NCBI RefSeq assembly: GCF_030125375.1
Contig: NZ_JASJUU010000001.1
Location: 911,255-975,254, forward strand
From: Pseudoalteromonas umbrosa
Lineage (GTDB): Bacteria; Pseudomonadota; Gammaproteobacteria; Enterobacterales; Alteromonadaceae
Length of the DNA stretch: 64,000 nt
Reading direction: 5' to 3'
Positions 36,323 to 44,650 of the stretch are shown here, piece by piece. A model generated the notes under the pieces. The model did no database searches, had not been told where the DNA came from, and saw only the letters and a list, made by a program, of their open reading frames with translations. The stretch's first letter is position 1; each line of letters begins with the position of its first letter. Both the position numbers and the translations under genes were made by a program.

Positions 36323-37156
36323 CTATAATGTACTCAGAAAATGATTAATTATCGACTTTTTAATTCTAGGTGCTGTTTCTTGGCTAAACCCATGACCAGT
36401 TTTATATGAGTTATGCACTACTTTATGTTGGAACTGCCTATTTTTTAAGTACAACTCAATGTCCTTTGCCATTTGGTAGGAAGGCCAAATTTGATCGTTT
36501 TCTGCTGAAATCAATAAAATTGGACCGTTGATATTCTCAAACTTAAATAAAGATTTTTTCACTAGAATTTCGTCATCTAACGCAGCGTTAAACCTGTTTA
36601 ATAATGTTGCATTTGAATCTAAGCCCAGAGCTAATGCCGGGATGTCTTTACCATCCATTGTCCATGCAGACTTAGGCATAGTTAAACCATTCCAAGCAAC
36701 TTTACTTGGTGTAGTCACGACGACAGATTTAATTCTTAAGTCTAAGCTAGCAAGTAAGAATGCAGCTTCAGAGCCTCTAGAACCGCCAACCACCCCAATT
36801 TTTGAGCTATCTATTGATGGGTGAGTGTCAAGATAATTTATTGCATCGATAAAATACTCCATTGGGATCTGATCTAACGTTTGCGGAATGCCTTTGTCTT
36901 TAAAATAAGCTAAACCAAGCACCGCTATACCATGGGGGGCAATCATTTCACCATTTGCATTGCCAGTGCCTAAGCCTCCTTCAGAACCGCCGAAAGCTAT
37001 CACAGCAGGTACTTTACCTTTTACCCTTGGTAGATATAAATTAGCGACCAAGCCATTATGATCTACCTTATTTATGTCATATTGATGGTCTTGTGCTTTT
37101 AACAAAGCGGGCATCAGGGAAAATATGAGATATAAAGAGAGTAGAAATTTATGCAT
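36323..37156 (-). CDS. Secreted alpha/beta hydrolase of the acyl-CoA thioesterase/BAAT C-terminal type
   Basis: 277 residues with a signal peptide (FLLSLYLIFSLMPALLKAQ). Motifs: AFGGSEGGLG (oxyanion loop), GVVGGSRGSEAAFLLA (nucleophile Ser in GxSxG context), SAENDQIWPS (acid) and HNSYKTGHGF (His). This set is typical of the BAAT/acyl-CoA thioester hydrolase C-terminal domain and dienelactone-hydrolase relatives; the N-terminal Ig-like BAAT domain is missing. Probable periplasmic esterase; substrate unknown. Just downstream of a frameshifted alpha/beta hydrolase on the same strand. Confidence 0.8.
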   Translation of the reverse strand: MHKFLLSLYLIFSLMPALLKAQDHQYDINKVDHNGLVANLYLPRVKGKVPAVIAFGGSEGGLGTGNANGEMIAPHGIAVLGLAYFKDKGIPQTLDQIPMEYFIDAINYLDTHPSIDSSKIGVVGGSRGSEAAFLLASLDLRIKSVVVTTPSKVAWNGLTMPKSAWTMDGKDIPALALGLDSNATLLNRFNAALDDEILVKKSLFKFENINGPILLISAENDQIWPSYQMAKDIELYLKNRQFQHKVVHNSYKTGHGFSQETAPRIKKSIINHFLSTL

Positions 37157-37192
37157 ATTGTTTCCTTGTTGTTTTAGACCCTTTAGTACATT

Positions 37193-37964
37193 TTAATTAG
37201 TATATTTTTGTAAAAATTGGTTTAGTATTTCACCGACCAGTTTTGGTGATTCTTGATGAGAGGAATGAGCTGTCAGCGGTATATTGGCAAAACTACAATT
37301 TGATATTCTTGTTTTGAGTGCGACCGCTTCATCTAATGAGAATAAAAAGTCGTTGTCTCCGCGCATGACCAGAGTAGGACACTTGATAGTTTCGACGGCA
37401 ATATCTGGGTAACCCGATGCTGTTGTATCAAGCCATACATCTTTCACTGTATGCAACAGTTTTGAAAAATTCGGTTCTGGATTGTTCTCTTCGTAATATG
37501 CAACTTCATTAGCAAATTGCGATAGCCAATCATCTTTATTTAAAGCGCTTAACAATTCTATGGAAGGGTCATTTGGCTTAAGTCGCCATTGTGCTCCAAG
37601 TGTAACTAAGCAATTTACTCTGTCAGGCTCGCGTGCTGCCAGCCGATAAGCCACAATACCTCCGTCAATAAAACCAAAAATTGAATACTGACCGACGTCT
37701 AGATGATTAAGTAGTGCTTGAATATCTTTTTGATATTGCAGGTAGCTAAGAGACTGTTCACCTAAAAGTGATTTACCATGTCCTCTAAAGTCTACACGGA
37801 TAACTTGATAGTTCGAGGCGACATAGGGGGAAATACTGTTTAGTTCATCCATTGAACCTAGGCCCGCCATGTAGCATCAATAATGGTTTACCTTTTGGGT
37901 TTCCCGAGACATCAAAATAGAGGCTCATATTATCGATGTTTATATATCCGTTTTTATTTTTCAT
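37193..37964 (-). pseudogene. Alpha/beta hydrolase interrupted by a one-base frameshift
   Basis: The minus strand reads MKNKNGYINIDNMSLYFDV and then SGNPKGKPLLMLHGG in one frame, then breaks. After one surplus C in GGCGGGCCTAGG (about 37860) the next frame continues LGSMDELNSISPYVASNY through FRGHGKS, the nucleophile area FGFIDGG (Ser replaced by Asp: GxDGG instead of GxSxG) and MRGDNDFLF to the C-terminus. Removing one base joins LLMLHGG directly to LGSMDE, the usual oxyanion loop. Either a recent pseudogene or a sequencing error at the G/C run; the missing nucleophile Ser argues for relaxed selection or a different catalytic residue. Confidence 0.8.
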
Positions 37965-37984
37965 GAGATTTCTCAATAAGTTTG

Positions 37985-38314
37985 TTAAAAGCAGGTGCCA
38001 TTTTGATACTGGATAATAGAGAATATTTTGATTGAGTTGCATTCATACTCGTTCGCGGAGTTATTATTGGCGCAGTATGATGATTCAACTCCTAACACAC
38101 AGTCTGCAGATAACAGCTTAGGACAGACATCATTCGCTTCACCTTTTACAAAATATGTTTGACTGTTGCTAGGTTGTATTACAGAGAATACGACCCCAAA
38201 GTTACCCCTTGCCAATGGGCCACATTCATAGGGTTTGACCTTAACTGTTTGCACAAAGCTACAAGAGGGCAACAGTACTGTGATTATAAGGAAGGTGACT
38301 CTTCTTATCATTTT
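37985..38314 (-). CDS. Small Cys-rich lipoprotein
   Basis: 109 residues from ATG 38314, with AGAGATG upstream. The N-terminus is a lipoprotein-type signal (RRVTFLIITVLLPSC, cleavage before Cys16). The mature part has seven further cysteines or so (YECGP, VCPKLL, ADCVLG, SSYCANN, YECNS, GTCF), suggesting disulfides and an exported location. The reading frame continues upstream without a stop into a peptidase fragment, so the longer frame is not one natural protein. Family unknown. It lies 20 bp before the broken hydrolase. Confidence 0.6.
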   Translation of the reverse strand, partial: KMIRRVTFLIITVLLPSCSFVQTVKVKPYECGPLARGNFGVVFSVIQPSNSQTYFVKGEANDVCPKLLSADCVLGVESSYCANNNSANEYECNSIKIFSIIQYQNGTCF

Positions 38315-38671
38315 TTCATCTCTTAATTCAATTTCACGGTAGCAGCATTGTGTTTGATTATTTACTTTGTAAAACTGATATAGCTCATTATATGACTCAA
38401 ATTCGTTTAGCCGCTTTGCGAATACTGGAGAATAGGCCCATTCTTCGAAGAAATGGGTCAAGTCTTGTTTTGAATTGCGTTTAACAAATTGAATAAATTG
38501 CTCTGTGGTTGCCCCAGTTGCATAAAATGTTCGATAAAAGCCACCTATAATGTGATTGAACTCATTTTTACCAACAAGATCATAGAGTAAGTGGAAAAAT
38601 ATCATGCCTACTGTATAGGAATTTAGATTTTTTTCCGTGATCAATAAATGGGCTTTGACTATATGATTCCT
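38315..38671 (-). pseudogene. C-terminal fragment of an M1-type metallopeptidase
   Basis: The minus-strand frame from a TAA at 38672-38674 encodes SYTVGMIFFHLLYDLVGKN, then FNHIIGGFYRTFYATGATTE, and DLTHFFEEWAYSPVFAKRL. This is the helical tail that follows the zinc site in M1 aminopeptidases (YxKGxxxxHxLxxxxG ... WxxxxG type). The catalytic HExxH part is not present anywhere upstream. It runs in frame into the next lipoprotein. Considered the remnant of a deleted gene. Confidence 0.6.
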
Positions 38672-38991
38672 TTATTGTGATTTAATTTTAGGAAATGATG
38701 TCAACCTTCGGCTCTCATATCGTGACAGCCGATAATCAAATTACTGACTTTAAAATGTACAATAATTTTATGGAGAAAACAGTGATATGAATCAAGTGAT
38801 TAAATCAATTCAGTCTGCTCCAATTTGTATGATTGAGGTAATTTATTAGATAGTGTTGTTTTTCAATATGAGATAAAGGTTAAGTTTTGCAGATCGAGCA
38901 TAAAGATTTTTTGCTGCCAACAAAGAAATGAAGGTCAGATAAAAATAAGATGCTAAGTTTGTTTATGTGTCATTTGTATTAAAAGCGAATA
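38672..38991. other. Intergenic region with two tiny overlapping frames of doubtful reality
   Basis: On the plus strand ATG 38698 opens 30 codons with AGGA upstream, ending at TGA 38788-38790. That stop overlaps a second ATG at 38787 which opens 20 codons. They resemble nothing known and are not called as genes. The region lies between broken genes and may hold debris of a deletion. Confidence 0.3.
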
Positions 38992-39165
38992 TTAAGAATT
39001 TGGCTTTTTACTCAAGCTAGTTACCATGCCAACAGCTGAACCAAGTATTAGCCCAAGCCCTAAGTTATCAGTGAATTCTCCAAAAATTATTCCTATACCT
39101 GCACCTAAAGCGATACACAAACCCATATTGTTATTTTTGGTCGTCATTTTTCTTTTGTTTGCCAT
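38992..39165 (-). CDS. 57-residue membrane protein with glycine-zipper pattern
   Basis: A short gene below ORF cut-offs. From ATG 39165 it encodes a Lys/Asn-rich start, then two hydrophobic segments rich in small residues (GLCIALGAGIGIIFGE and NLGLGLILGSAVGMV) with G-x3-G spacing, ending SKKPNS. This is the common glycine-zipper two-helix architecture seen in small inner-membrane proteins, and the pattern is coherent across the whole frame. An internal ATG at codon 7 with AAAAGAAA before it is an alternative start. Function unknown. Confidence 0.55.
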   Translation of the reverse strand: MANKRKMTTKNNNMGLCIALGAGIGIIFGEFTDNLGLGLILGSAVGMVTSLSKKPNS

Positions 39166-39492
39166 TTTTGTTTATCTTGAAGGTAGTGGTTGAGCTTTGG
39201 TTGATAATAAAGCGTAAATCAGAATGTTAGAAGGAAACTAAATATAGTGACGTTTGTCAACTTTGCTTATATTACACAAACGATTTTACTGTGTTGAAAG
39301 AAAAAACCACTTTATTTAACATAACATTCTAGTGTTTTGTTTTATATGAACAAATTAATTTATTAGAACATCCCATACCATTATATGTAATAAAAACCAT
39401 TCTCATTACATTTAAGCTGTGCAATGATGTTCCTATTATGTTTATAATCCCGCATCCCAAATACTCTCATTACTAAGGACAGGAGCATAAGT
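39166..39492. other. Intergenic region with iron-cassette promoter
   Basis: No gene is seen. The last 110 bases carry the putative Fur box and the AGGAG ribosome site (39481-39485) for the DUF3325-like gene. Confidence 0.4.
39388..39408 (+). promoter_or_regulatory. Possible Fur box
   Basis: The segment around AATAAAAACCATTCTCATTA resembles the gammaproteobacterial Fur consensus (AATGATAATnATTCTCATT), with the right half CATTCTCATTA nearly ideal and the left half degenerate. Position is about 85-105 bp before the first gene of a cassette of the type repressed by Fur. Confidence 0.5.
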
Positions 39493-39747
39493 TTGTACGC
39501 GTTTCTGATGGTGCTATTAATAAGTACTGGTGCAATTTTTTTATATTTGTCTAATAGACACCAAAGATTATTAAAAAAGCCGCTCTCTAAGGCATATCAA
39601 AAAGTAGGCTATGGATTGTTTGCCATAGCAATTTTGGTAGGGGTTTTTAATTTTGTTGGCTCGGCAGGTGTATTCATTTGGATCTTAATTCTAATGGTCG
39701 CTTTATTTTGTTTCCCGTTTATTGCGCTATTTATTAAAAGGAATTGA
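39493..39747 (+). CDS. DUF3325-like small membrane protein
   Basis: 84 residues with a TTG start and AGGAG eight bases upstream. Three hydrophobic helices (FLMVLLISTGAIFLYLSN, VGYGLFAIAILVGVFNFVG, IWILILMVALFCFPFIALF) and the motif LYLSNRHQRLL resemble DUF3325. It is first in a three-gene set with DUF3649 and a PepSY membrane protein, a set commonly found beside TonB siderophore receptors and thought to act in iron acquisition. The stop overlaps the next gene's upstream region by a few bases, indicating coupling. Confidence 0.75.
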   Translation: MYAFLMVLLISTGAIFLYLSNRHQRLLKKPLSKAYQKVGYGLFAIAILVGVFNFVGSAGVFIWILILMVALFCFPFIALFIKRN

Positions 39748-39749
39748 GC

Positions 39750-40061
39750 ATGTCAAAAACAGACAAAATCCAACCACATTGGTGGAGTAAAACTTTAGCA
39801 GGGGTGTTCGCAGGTTTTTTCTTAGCACTTGGCCTTGTTGGGATTTTTGCATGGCTTGGCCCGACTGGTCTTACAGAGCAAATTACGCCAGAGCAAAGAT
39901 CCTGGAAAACACAATTTAATATGTGGATGATCGCACCTTTGTGGTGTTTGATCTTGAGCTTTGTTTATATGTTTAAAACTGGCAAACAAGCTTGGTTGTA
40001 TCTTGGCAGTGGTGCTGTTTTATCAATTGCAATTGTCTATGCATTAAGGAGTTACCTATGA
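39750..40061 (+). CDS. DUF3649-like small membrane protein
   Basis: 103 residues from ATG 39750, with AAAGGAATTGAGC upstream (GGA at good distance). The sequence WWSKTLAGVFAGFFLALGLVGIFAWLGP is followed by a MWMIAPLWCLILSFVYMF motif and a final helix. The WxxR/K-xLAG-xxGGYxL type N-terminus is characteristic of DUF3649. Three predicted helices. Its stop TGA (40059-40061) overlaps the ATG of the PepSY gene (40058), so the two are translationally coupled. Iron-related by context only. Confidence 0.78.
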   Translation: MSKTDKIQPHWWSKTLAGVFAGFFLALGLVGIFAWLGPTGLTEQITPEQRSWKTQFNMWMIAPLWCLILSFVYMFKTGKQAWLYLGSGAVLSIAIVYALRSYL

Positions 40062-41677
40062 AAATTAGGTCAGATATTTTAAGGACATACCAAAGCCTGC
40101 ATACCTGGACAGGTATCACAGCCGGTTTGTTACTATTCATAGGCTTTTTTGCTGGTGCGCTTACCATGTTTAGCTCTGCAATTAACGATTGGGCAACACC
40201 GCCAGAGTATCAATTACCTCAGGTAAAGACGGATGAGCATGATGTTCTACTACAACAGGTTTTGTCTTCAAGCCCTGAAGCACTCAAAGGAGTAACTGTC
40301 AGTTTTGAAGAAAGCAGTTCTCCAATATCATGGTACGGACACGGCTCAGCACGTGGCTTTTCGATGGATGATCAAGTATGGCATGCAACCCTAAATGAAC
40401 AGGGCGACATGATCACTGAACTTCGCCATGTTAATGAGCTGTCTATGCTGGTGGACTACTTACATCGTTCAGCAGGGATTATGGGTGAACTTGGTCATGA
40501 TCAAGCGGGAGTGTATGTGCTTGGCATTGCAGCATTTTTATATTTTATTGCCCTTGTGTCTGGAGTAGTTTTTTTACTACCCAGTTTAGTCAAAAGTTTT
40601 TTTGCCCTGAGAAAAGAAAAAGGTGCAAACCGTTTTTGGTTAGACTCACATAACCTTGTTGGTATTGCGAGTTTACCGTTTCATATTATTATCGCAGTAA
40701 CCGTCATTGTTTTTTCTTTTCATGATTTATTTTACGGCGGCCTGAGTCAAGTTTACGGTGATAAACCAATGTTTGGTGGCGGTGAAGCGCATGAAGAGGT
40801 TAAGTATGAATTAAAAGATCTGCCATCTTTAAATCAAATTAAGCAAGCAGCATTAATTTATGCACCTGGTTATGAGGTAAAAAGCATTAGTTTGAGCCGT
40901 TTAAAATCTGAACACCCATCTACTACGGTGATGATTATTAGTGATCGTACTTTAATGCGTGGCCCACACAATGATTATGTGTTTATGAACCCTTTTACAT
41001 TAGAAGTTGACTCTAGCAGTGTAACGAATGAAACTGGGCAACAAGGGATTTGGGGGGCTGTTGTAACAAGCTTTTTTGGACTGCATTTTGGGAGTTATGG
41101 CGGTGAACTCGGTCGTTGGCTTTATTTTGTGATGGGTTTAGGCGGCGCATTCTTATTCTACAGTGGAAACCTAATATGGCTTGAAAAAAGACGTAAAAAG
41201 CAAACACTAGAACAAAGCCGTTCAAGTCATTTCATGGCTAATTTAACCATAGGTGTTACGCTTGGCTGCGCCATTGGACTCGCAGGAGTCTTCGCTTCCA
41301 GTAAGTGGCTAAGCTTGGCTGATTGGAACATCAATATTGCTTACATGTGGATTTATTACACCTTGTTCCTTGGCACAATGGCGAGTGCTTTTATTTTAGG
41401 TGCAGCAAGATTTAGTATCCTTGGTTTGAAACTGTTTATCGTCTTGTGTTTGGCAGTACCACTTAACTCCTTGATTGCTATTGTTTTGCCTTCAATTGGT
41501 ATTTGGGGGCCTGATTCACTTGCAGATCTAGGTGTTGAGTTGGGCATAGTTGGGTTTGCAATGGCTGCTTTATTTGCATTGAAACACGTTAAGAATCGTG
41601 TTTACCAAGGTGAAGAAAACAGTATTTGGTACTGCCCAACAGTCAGTAAAAATCAAAAGGCGGTGAGATTAGTTTAA
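40058..41677 (+). CDS. PepSY-associated membrane protein, putative iron-siderophore reductase/uptake factor
   Basis: 539 residues from ATG 40058, which overlaps the DUF3649 stop. The first helix follows the family motif SLHTWTGITAGLLLFIGFFAGALTMF; a conserved histidine lies in HTW. A large periplasmic PepSY part follows (about 60-150 and 240-330), then WLDSHNLVGIASLPFHIIIA and the C-terminal GGELGRWLYFVMGLGGAFLFYSGNLIWLE. It ends with four further helices. PepSY_TM proteins of this cassette (PiuB, FpvG type) are linked to siderophore iron reduction. No TonB receptor lies in this window. Confidence 0.85.
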   Translation: MKIRSDILRTYQSLHTWTGITAGLLLFIGFFAGALTMFSSAINDWATPPEYQLPQVKTDEHDVLLQQVLSSSPEALKGVTVSFEESSSPISWYGHGSARGFSMDDQVWHATLNEQGDMITELRHVNELSMLVDYLHRSAGIMGELGHDQAGVYVLGIAAFLYFIALVSGVVFLLPSLVKSFFALRKEKGANRFWLDSHNLVGIASLPFHIIIAVTVIVFSFHDLFYGGLSQVYGDKPMFGGGEAHEEVKYELKDLPSLNQIKQAALIYAPGYEVKSISLSRLKSEHPSTTVMIISDRTLMRGPHNDYVFMNPFTLEVDSSSVTNETGQQGIWGAVVTSFFGLHFGSYGGELGRWLYFVMGLGGAFLFYSGNLIWLEKRRKKQTLEQSRSSHFMANLTIGVTLGCAIGLAGVFASSKWLSLADWNINIAYMWIYYTLFLGTMASAFILGAARFSILGLKLFIVLCLAVPLNSLIAIVLPSIGIWGPDSLADLGVELGIVGFAMAALFALKHVKNRVYQGEENSIWYCPTVSKNQKAVRLV

Positions 41678-41712
41678 CGTAACAATTTAAAAGGGCGGTC
41701 GTCTCCTGACAT

Positions 41713-43500
41713 TTATGTATCTAGTACTGAGCCAAGCGACACTTGGTTCCGCCCATGTTGCTTGGCAAAATACAGTGCCATATCTGACTGCTTGACAAGT
41801 TGATGTGGCTCTAAATCCACCCCCCAACGTGTGGCGATTCCAATGCTGACCGTTAATTTGATGACGGAGTTTTCAAATCTTACTAAAGATGCTTCTGTGT
41901 GCTTCCTTACTTGCTCAGCTAGTTCGAACGCATCCCCTTCATTGCATTCAGGTAATAATATACAAAACTCTTCACCGCCATAGCGCGCTATTACATCACC
42001 AGCTCGTGTACAGGTATTTTTTAGCACATCGGCAATGTGTGCAATGCATTTATCTCCACATTGGTGTCCATAGGTATCGTTTATTTTTTTAAAGTGATCA
42101 ATATCAATCATTAGTAAACTAACCGAATGACCAAAACGTTTTGCCCTCAAACATTCTGTATTTAGTGCGTCGTTGAGGCTGCGTCTATTAAAAATTTGCG
42201 TAAGCTCATCGATACGTGAAATATGTTTAAGCTTATCATAAGCCGTTTGAAGCTCTTTAGTTCTATTAATCACTTCTGACTCTAGTCGCTGATTTGCTTT
42301 GCGAATTTCGGTCATGCTACGAGCTTGCGCGACAAAGCGTTTTCTGCGCTCGGAGTTTATTCTTTCAGCCATTGCAAACGACAAACATGCTACTTCTATC
42401 GATGTGCCAATGGTTAATGCATGTTCTGTAAACCAGTTATTTGGTAAAAAATTAAGTTTGTTTGCCGCTAAAATAAGGCCGCCACATAAAGCGGCGTTCC
42501 ATGCTAGAGAGTAATATGTAGAAAAATGCGTGCCTTCAAACAATTTAACGGTTCTGGTGATGACACCCCAAGCACATGCGACAGACGCATACAAAATAAT
42601 AACACGGATCATAGTACCGTAAGTAAAGTACATGGATGCAAACAACAAACATATACCAATTAATGAAATGACTAAGCAACCTCGATACAAAATCAGGCTA
42701 TTTTTTTGTAACTCTAATAGTTTGATAATAAAGAAAGTACCAGCTAGTACAGCTGCGACAAGAAAAAACAAAATAGATTGATCGTTCCACCACAGGCTTT
42801 CTTGCCATAAATACCGAAAAGCGAGACCTGATAGACTAAAGTAGAATGCTATGATGGCAGACACATATACAACATAATAGAGGAACGTCTCATCTTTGAG
42901 TGAAACGTACATGAAGATGTTGTATATCACCATAATGCTCATCAAACCAAAATAAATGCCTAAAAAAAGCGTATTTAATTGATCGGTTTCGTAAAACTCT
43001 GCTTGTTCCCAAAGCCTAATAGGCAATTGTACAGCGCTAGTAGACTCTACCTGAATATAAAGGGATAGTGGTCCATTGACTTCTTTTTTTATCGGTAAAA
43101 TAAAGTTGTGATGCTTAATCAAGCGGTCATTAAAGCGCTGTTTGTCACCAAGTTTAGCGTAGCTAAGCACATCATCTTCCTGCATCAAATAAAGTTTCAA
43201 ACTGTCTAACACGGGGTAGGCGATTTCAATAAGGTATGTTCGGTTGTTGTTTGGTAATACAAAATCAACTTTTACCCAAAACGTTTGGTCAGTGTAACCG
43301 AGATTAAAGTTGTTTACGCTATTGGTACTCCAGTGATTTTGGGGCAATGAGAGCACATCAACGATGCCAAAATTATTATCGCTTAAATATTGGCTGCCTG
43401 CACTTAAATTCGTGTACTTGCCGTTCGTGAGCGTAAGATCAGACTCAGCTGCATTAAGATATTGTGTGTAACAAAACAGCAATACGAATAAAATTTTCAC
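41713..43500 (-). CDS. 7TMR-DISM diguanylate cyclase
   Basis: 595 residues. A signal peptide (MKILFVLLFCYTQYLNAAES) is followed by a periplasmic 7TMR-DISMED2 beta domain at about 25-160. Then come seven membrane helices at about 175-375 (LFLGIYFGLMSIMVIYNIFMY marks the first), a short coiled coil (MTEIRKANQRLESEV), and a GGDEF domain: DELTQIFNRRS, FGHSVSLLMIDIDHFKKIND and GGEEF. RAGD stands five residues before GGEEF, an intact RxxD inhibitory site, so product feedback is expected. It senses an external, probably carbohydrate-like, ligand and makes c-di-GMP. Monocistronic. Confidence 0.94.
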   Translation of the reverse strand: MKILFVLLFCYTQYLNAAESDLTLTNGKYTNLSAGSQYLSDNNFGIVDVLSLPQNHWSTNSVNNFNLGYTDQTFWVKVDFVLPNNNRTYLIEIAYPVLDSLKLYLMQEDDVLSYAKLGDKQRFNDRLIKHHNFILPIKKEVNGPLSLYIQVESTSAVQLPIRLWEQAEFYETDQLNTLFLGIYFGLMSIMVIYNIFMYVSLKDETFLYYVVYVSAIIAFYFSLSGLAFRYLWQESLWWNDQSILFFLVAAVLAGTFFIIKLLELQKNSLILYRGCLVISLIGICLLFASMYFTYGTMIRVIILYASVACAWGVITRTVKLFEGTHFSTYYSLAWNAALCGGLILAANKLNFLPNNWFTEHALTIGTSIEVACLSFAMAERINSERRKRFVAQARSMTEIRKANQRLESEVINRTKELQTAYDKLKHISRIDELTQIFNRRSLNDALNTECLRAKRFGHSVSLLMIDIDHFKKINDTYGHQCGDKCIAHIADVLKNTCTRAGDVIARYGGEEFCILLPECNEGDAFELAEQVRKHTEASLVRFENSVIKLTVSIGIATRWGVDLEPHQLVKQSDMALYFAKQHGRNQVSLGSVLDT

Positions 43501-43589
43501 AAGCGATAGTTTTTATGTTGACTCTCACTAAAGCTTAGAAGTGTATGGTCTAATGAGCAAAGATATAAAAAGAACACATCATACAATTT

Positions 43590-44114
43590 TTATGTGTGTA
43601 TCATTTGTAACTTCGCAGTAAGAAGGGAAACTAAATCAACAGGACTAAGATGTTCATTATTCAAGCCATAAATTAGCGTCATGAAATAACAATCCATCAT
43701 TGCTGTGGCTTTGACTTCATCATATTTATGACCTTCAAAAAGCATATGTTTAAACTCAGTAAGCTGGTCTTCAAAAAAGGCGCTATGCCACATTAAATCT
43801 TGTAAAAGCGCTTTGCTGAAAGGGCGGTTTTCGCAGTAAAAACGATATAAAAACTTAGCATAGTGCCTAAGACGTAATCGAGGACTTGTCTGTTCATTCT
43901 CTCGATGGGCTGTTTTCAGTACTTCATCAATACGTTGGTGCATTGCCAACTTTAAAATATCGATTTTATTAGGAAAGTGGCTAAACACCGTGCCTGTCGC
44001 AACAGAAGCTTGCGTTGCTATTTGTCTAGTTGTGGTTTCAGCATAGCCGTGTTCTTGAAATAAATTCCAGCTTACGTCTAGTATCTTTTGAGCTGTGATT
44101 TCTCTTTTTTTCAT
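43590..44114 (-). CDS. TetR-family transcriptional repressor
   Basis: 174 residues. The N-terminal helix-turn-helix reads ILDVSWNLFQEHGYAETTTRQIA then ASVATGTVFSHFPNKIDIL, a standard TetR DNA-binding domain. The C-terminal ligand domain is all-helical with no named subfamily visible. It is divergent from a small membrane-protein gene across 136 bp that hold two copies of a GAGCGCGCTC palindrome. This arrangement is typical of a repressor controlling itself and its neighbour. Confidence 0.93.
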   Translation of the reverse strand: MKKREITAQKILDVSWNLFQEHGYAETTTRQIATQASVATGTVFSHFPNKIDILKLAMHQRIDEVLKTAHRENEQTSPRLRLRHYAKFLYRFYCENRPFSKALLQDLMWHSAFFEDQLTEFKHMLFEGHKYDEVKATAMMDCYFMTLIYGLNNEHLSPVDLVSLLTAKLQMIHT

Positions 44115-44188
44115 ATTAAATCAACGTTTTGAGTACATAGGCAAGCTTATCATAAATCACGACAAATGTAACAATCTTATCTATAGTA

Positions 44189-44235
44189 TTGACAAAATTG
44201 AGCGCGCTCATTAAATTAATTGAGCGCGCTCAATT
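44189..44235 (+). promoter_or_regulatory. Promoter with twin TetR operators
   Basis: A -35 box TTGACA (44189-44194) is followed after 17 bp by TAAATT (44212-44217). Palindrome TGAGCGCGCTCA (44199-44210) lies between them, and a longer perfect palindrome AATTGAGCGCGCTCAATT (44218-44235) lies just after the -10. Centres are 22 bp apart, about two helical turns. Binding of the adjacent TetR protein would block this promoter fully. Confidence 0.8.
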
Positions 44236-44250
44236 TACTGGAGGTGTTTC

Positions 44251-44469
44251 ATGCTATCGCGAATCATTGGTTATATTTTATTTGTCCCATTTATTGCTTT
44301 TTACAGTTATGTCCTAGGTCCTGTACTTAAGTTAATCCTCATCCCTGGGGGATTGCTACTATTTGTATGTATTTTTGGTCCAAAAGAGTTTTCTATACAT
44401 TGGCGTGCTGCTTTTCGTAAACAACCGAATAAGCTAAAGTCTGTTACTGACAGGCAGGTTGTTGGCTAG
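44251..44469 (+). CDS. Small membrane protein controlled by the adjacent TetR repressor
   Basis: 72 residues: two hydrophobic helices (IIGYILFVPFIAFYSYVLG and LKLILIPGGLLLFVCIFG) and a basic C-terminal tail (RAAFRKQPNKLKS). TGGAGGTG stands just before ATG 44251. It directly follows the promoter carrying two palindromic operators and is the only structural gene under them, since a terminator follows at 44516. Such TetR targets often modify the envelope or help efflux, but no family is recognised. Confidence 0.75.
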   Translation: MLSRIIGYILFVPFIAFYSYVLGPVLKLILIPGGLLLFVCIFGPKEFSIHWRAAFRKQPNKLKSVTDRQVVG

Positions 44470-44515
44470 CCTGTTTTTAAAAGTACATTCTTTGCAATGA
44501 GTTATCTTGGCAATT

Positions 44516-44540
44516 AAAAAACCGCGAGCTGCGGTTTTTT
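44516..44540 (+). terminator. Rho-independent terminator
   Basis: Perfect 10-bp stem AAAAAACCGC (44516-44525) / GCGGTTTTTT (44531-44540), 5-base loop. It separates the TetR target gene from purEK. Confidence 0.92.
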
Positions 44541-44650
44541 AGTTATTGGTACTCGCTTTAACCTATCACTCGGGTATAATACGCATGATTTCGGCGCAAC
44601 CCCTTTAGCGCTGTAGTAAGTATCGTTTAATTTAGAATTGAGGATTTATT

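Noticed and set aside
38698..38849. Two tiny overlapping frames (30 and 20 codons) resembling a coupled pair
   Set aside because: The ATGA overlap is suggestive, but the products have no recognisable character, no terminator and no partner; more likely debris of a deleted gene.
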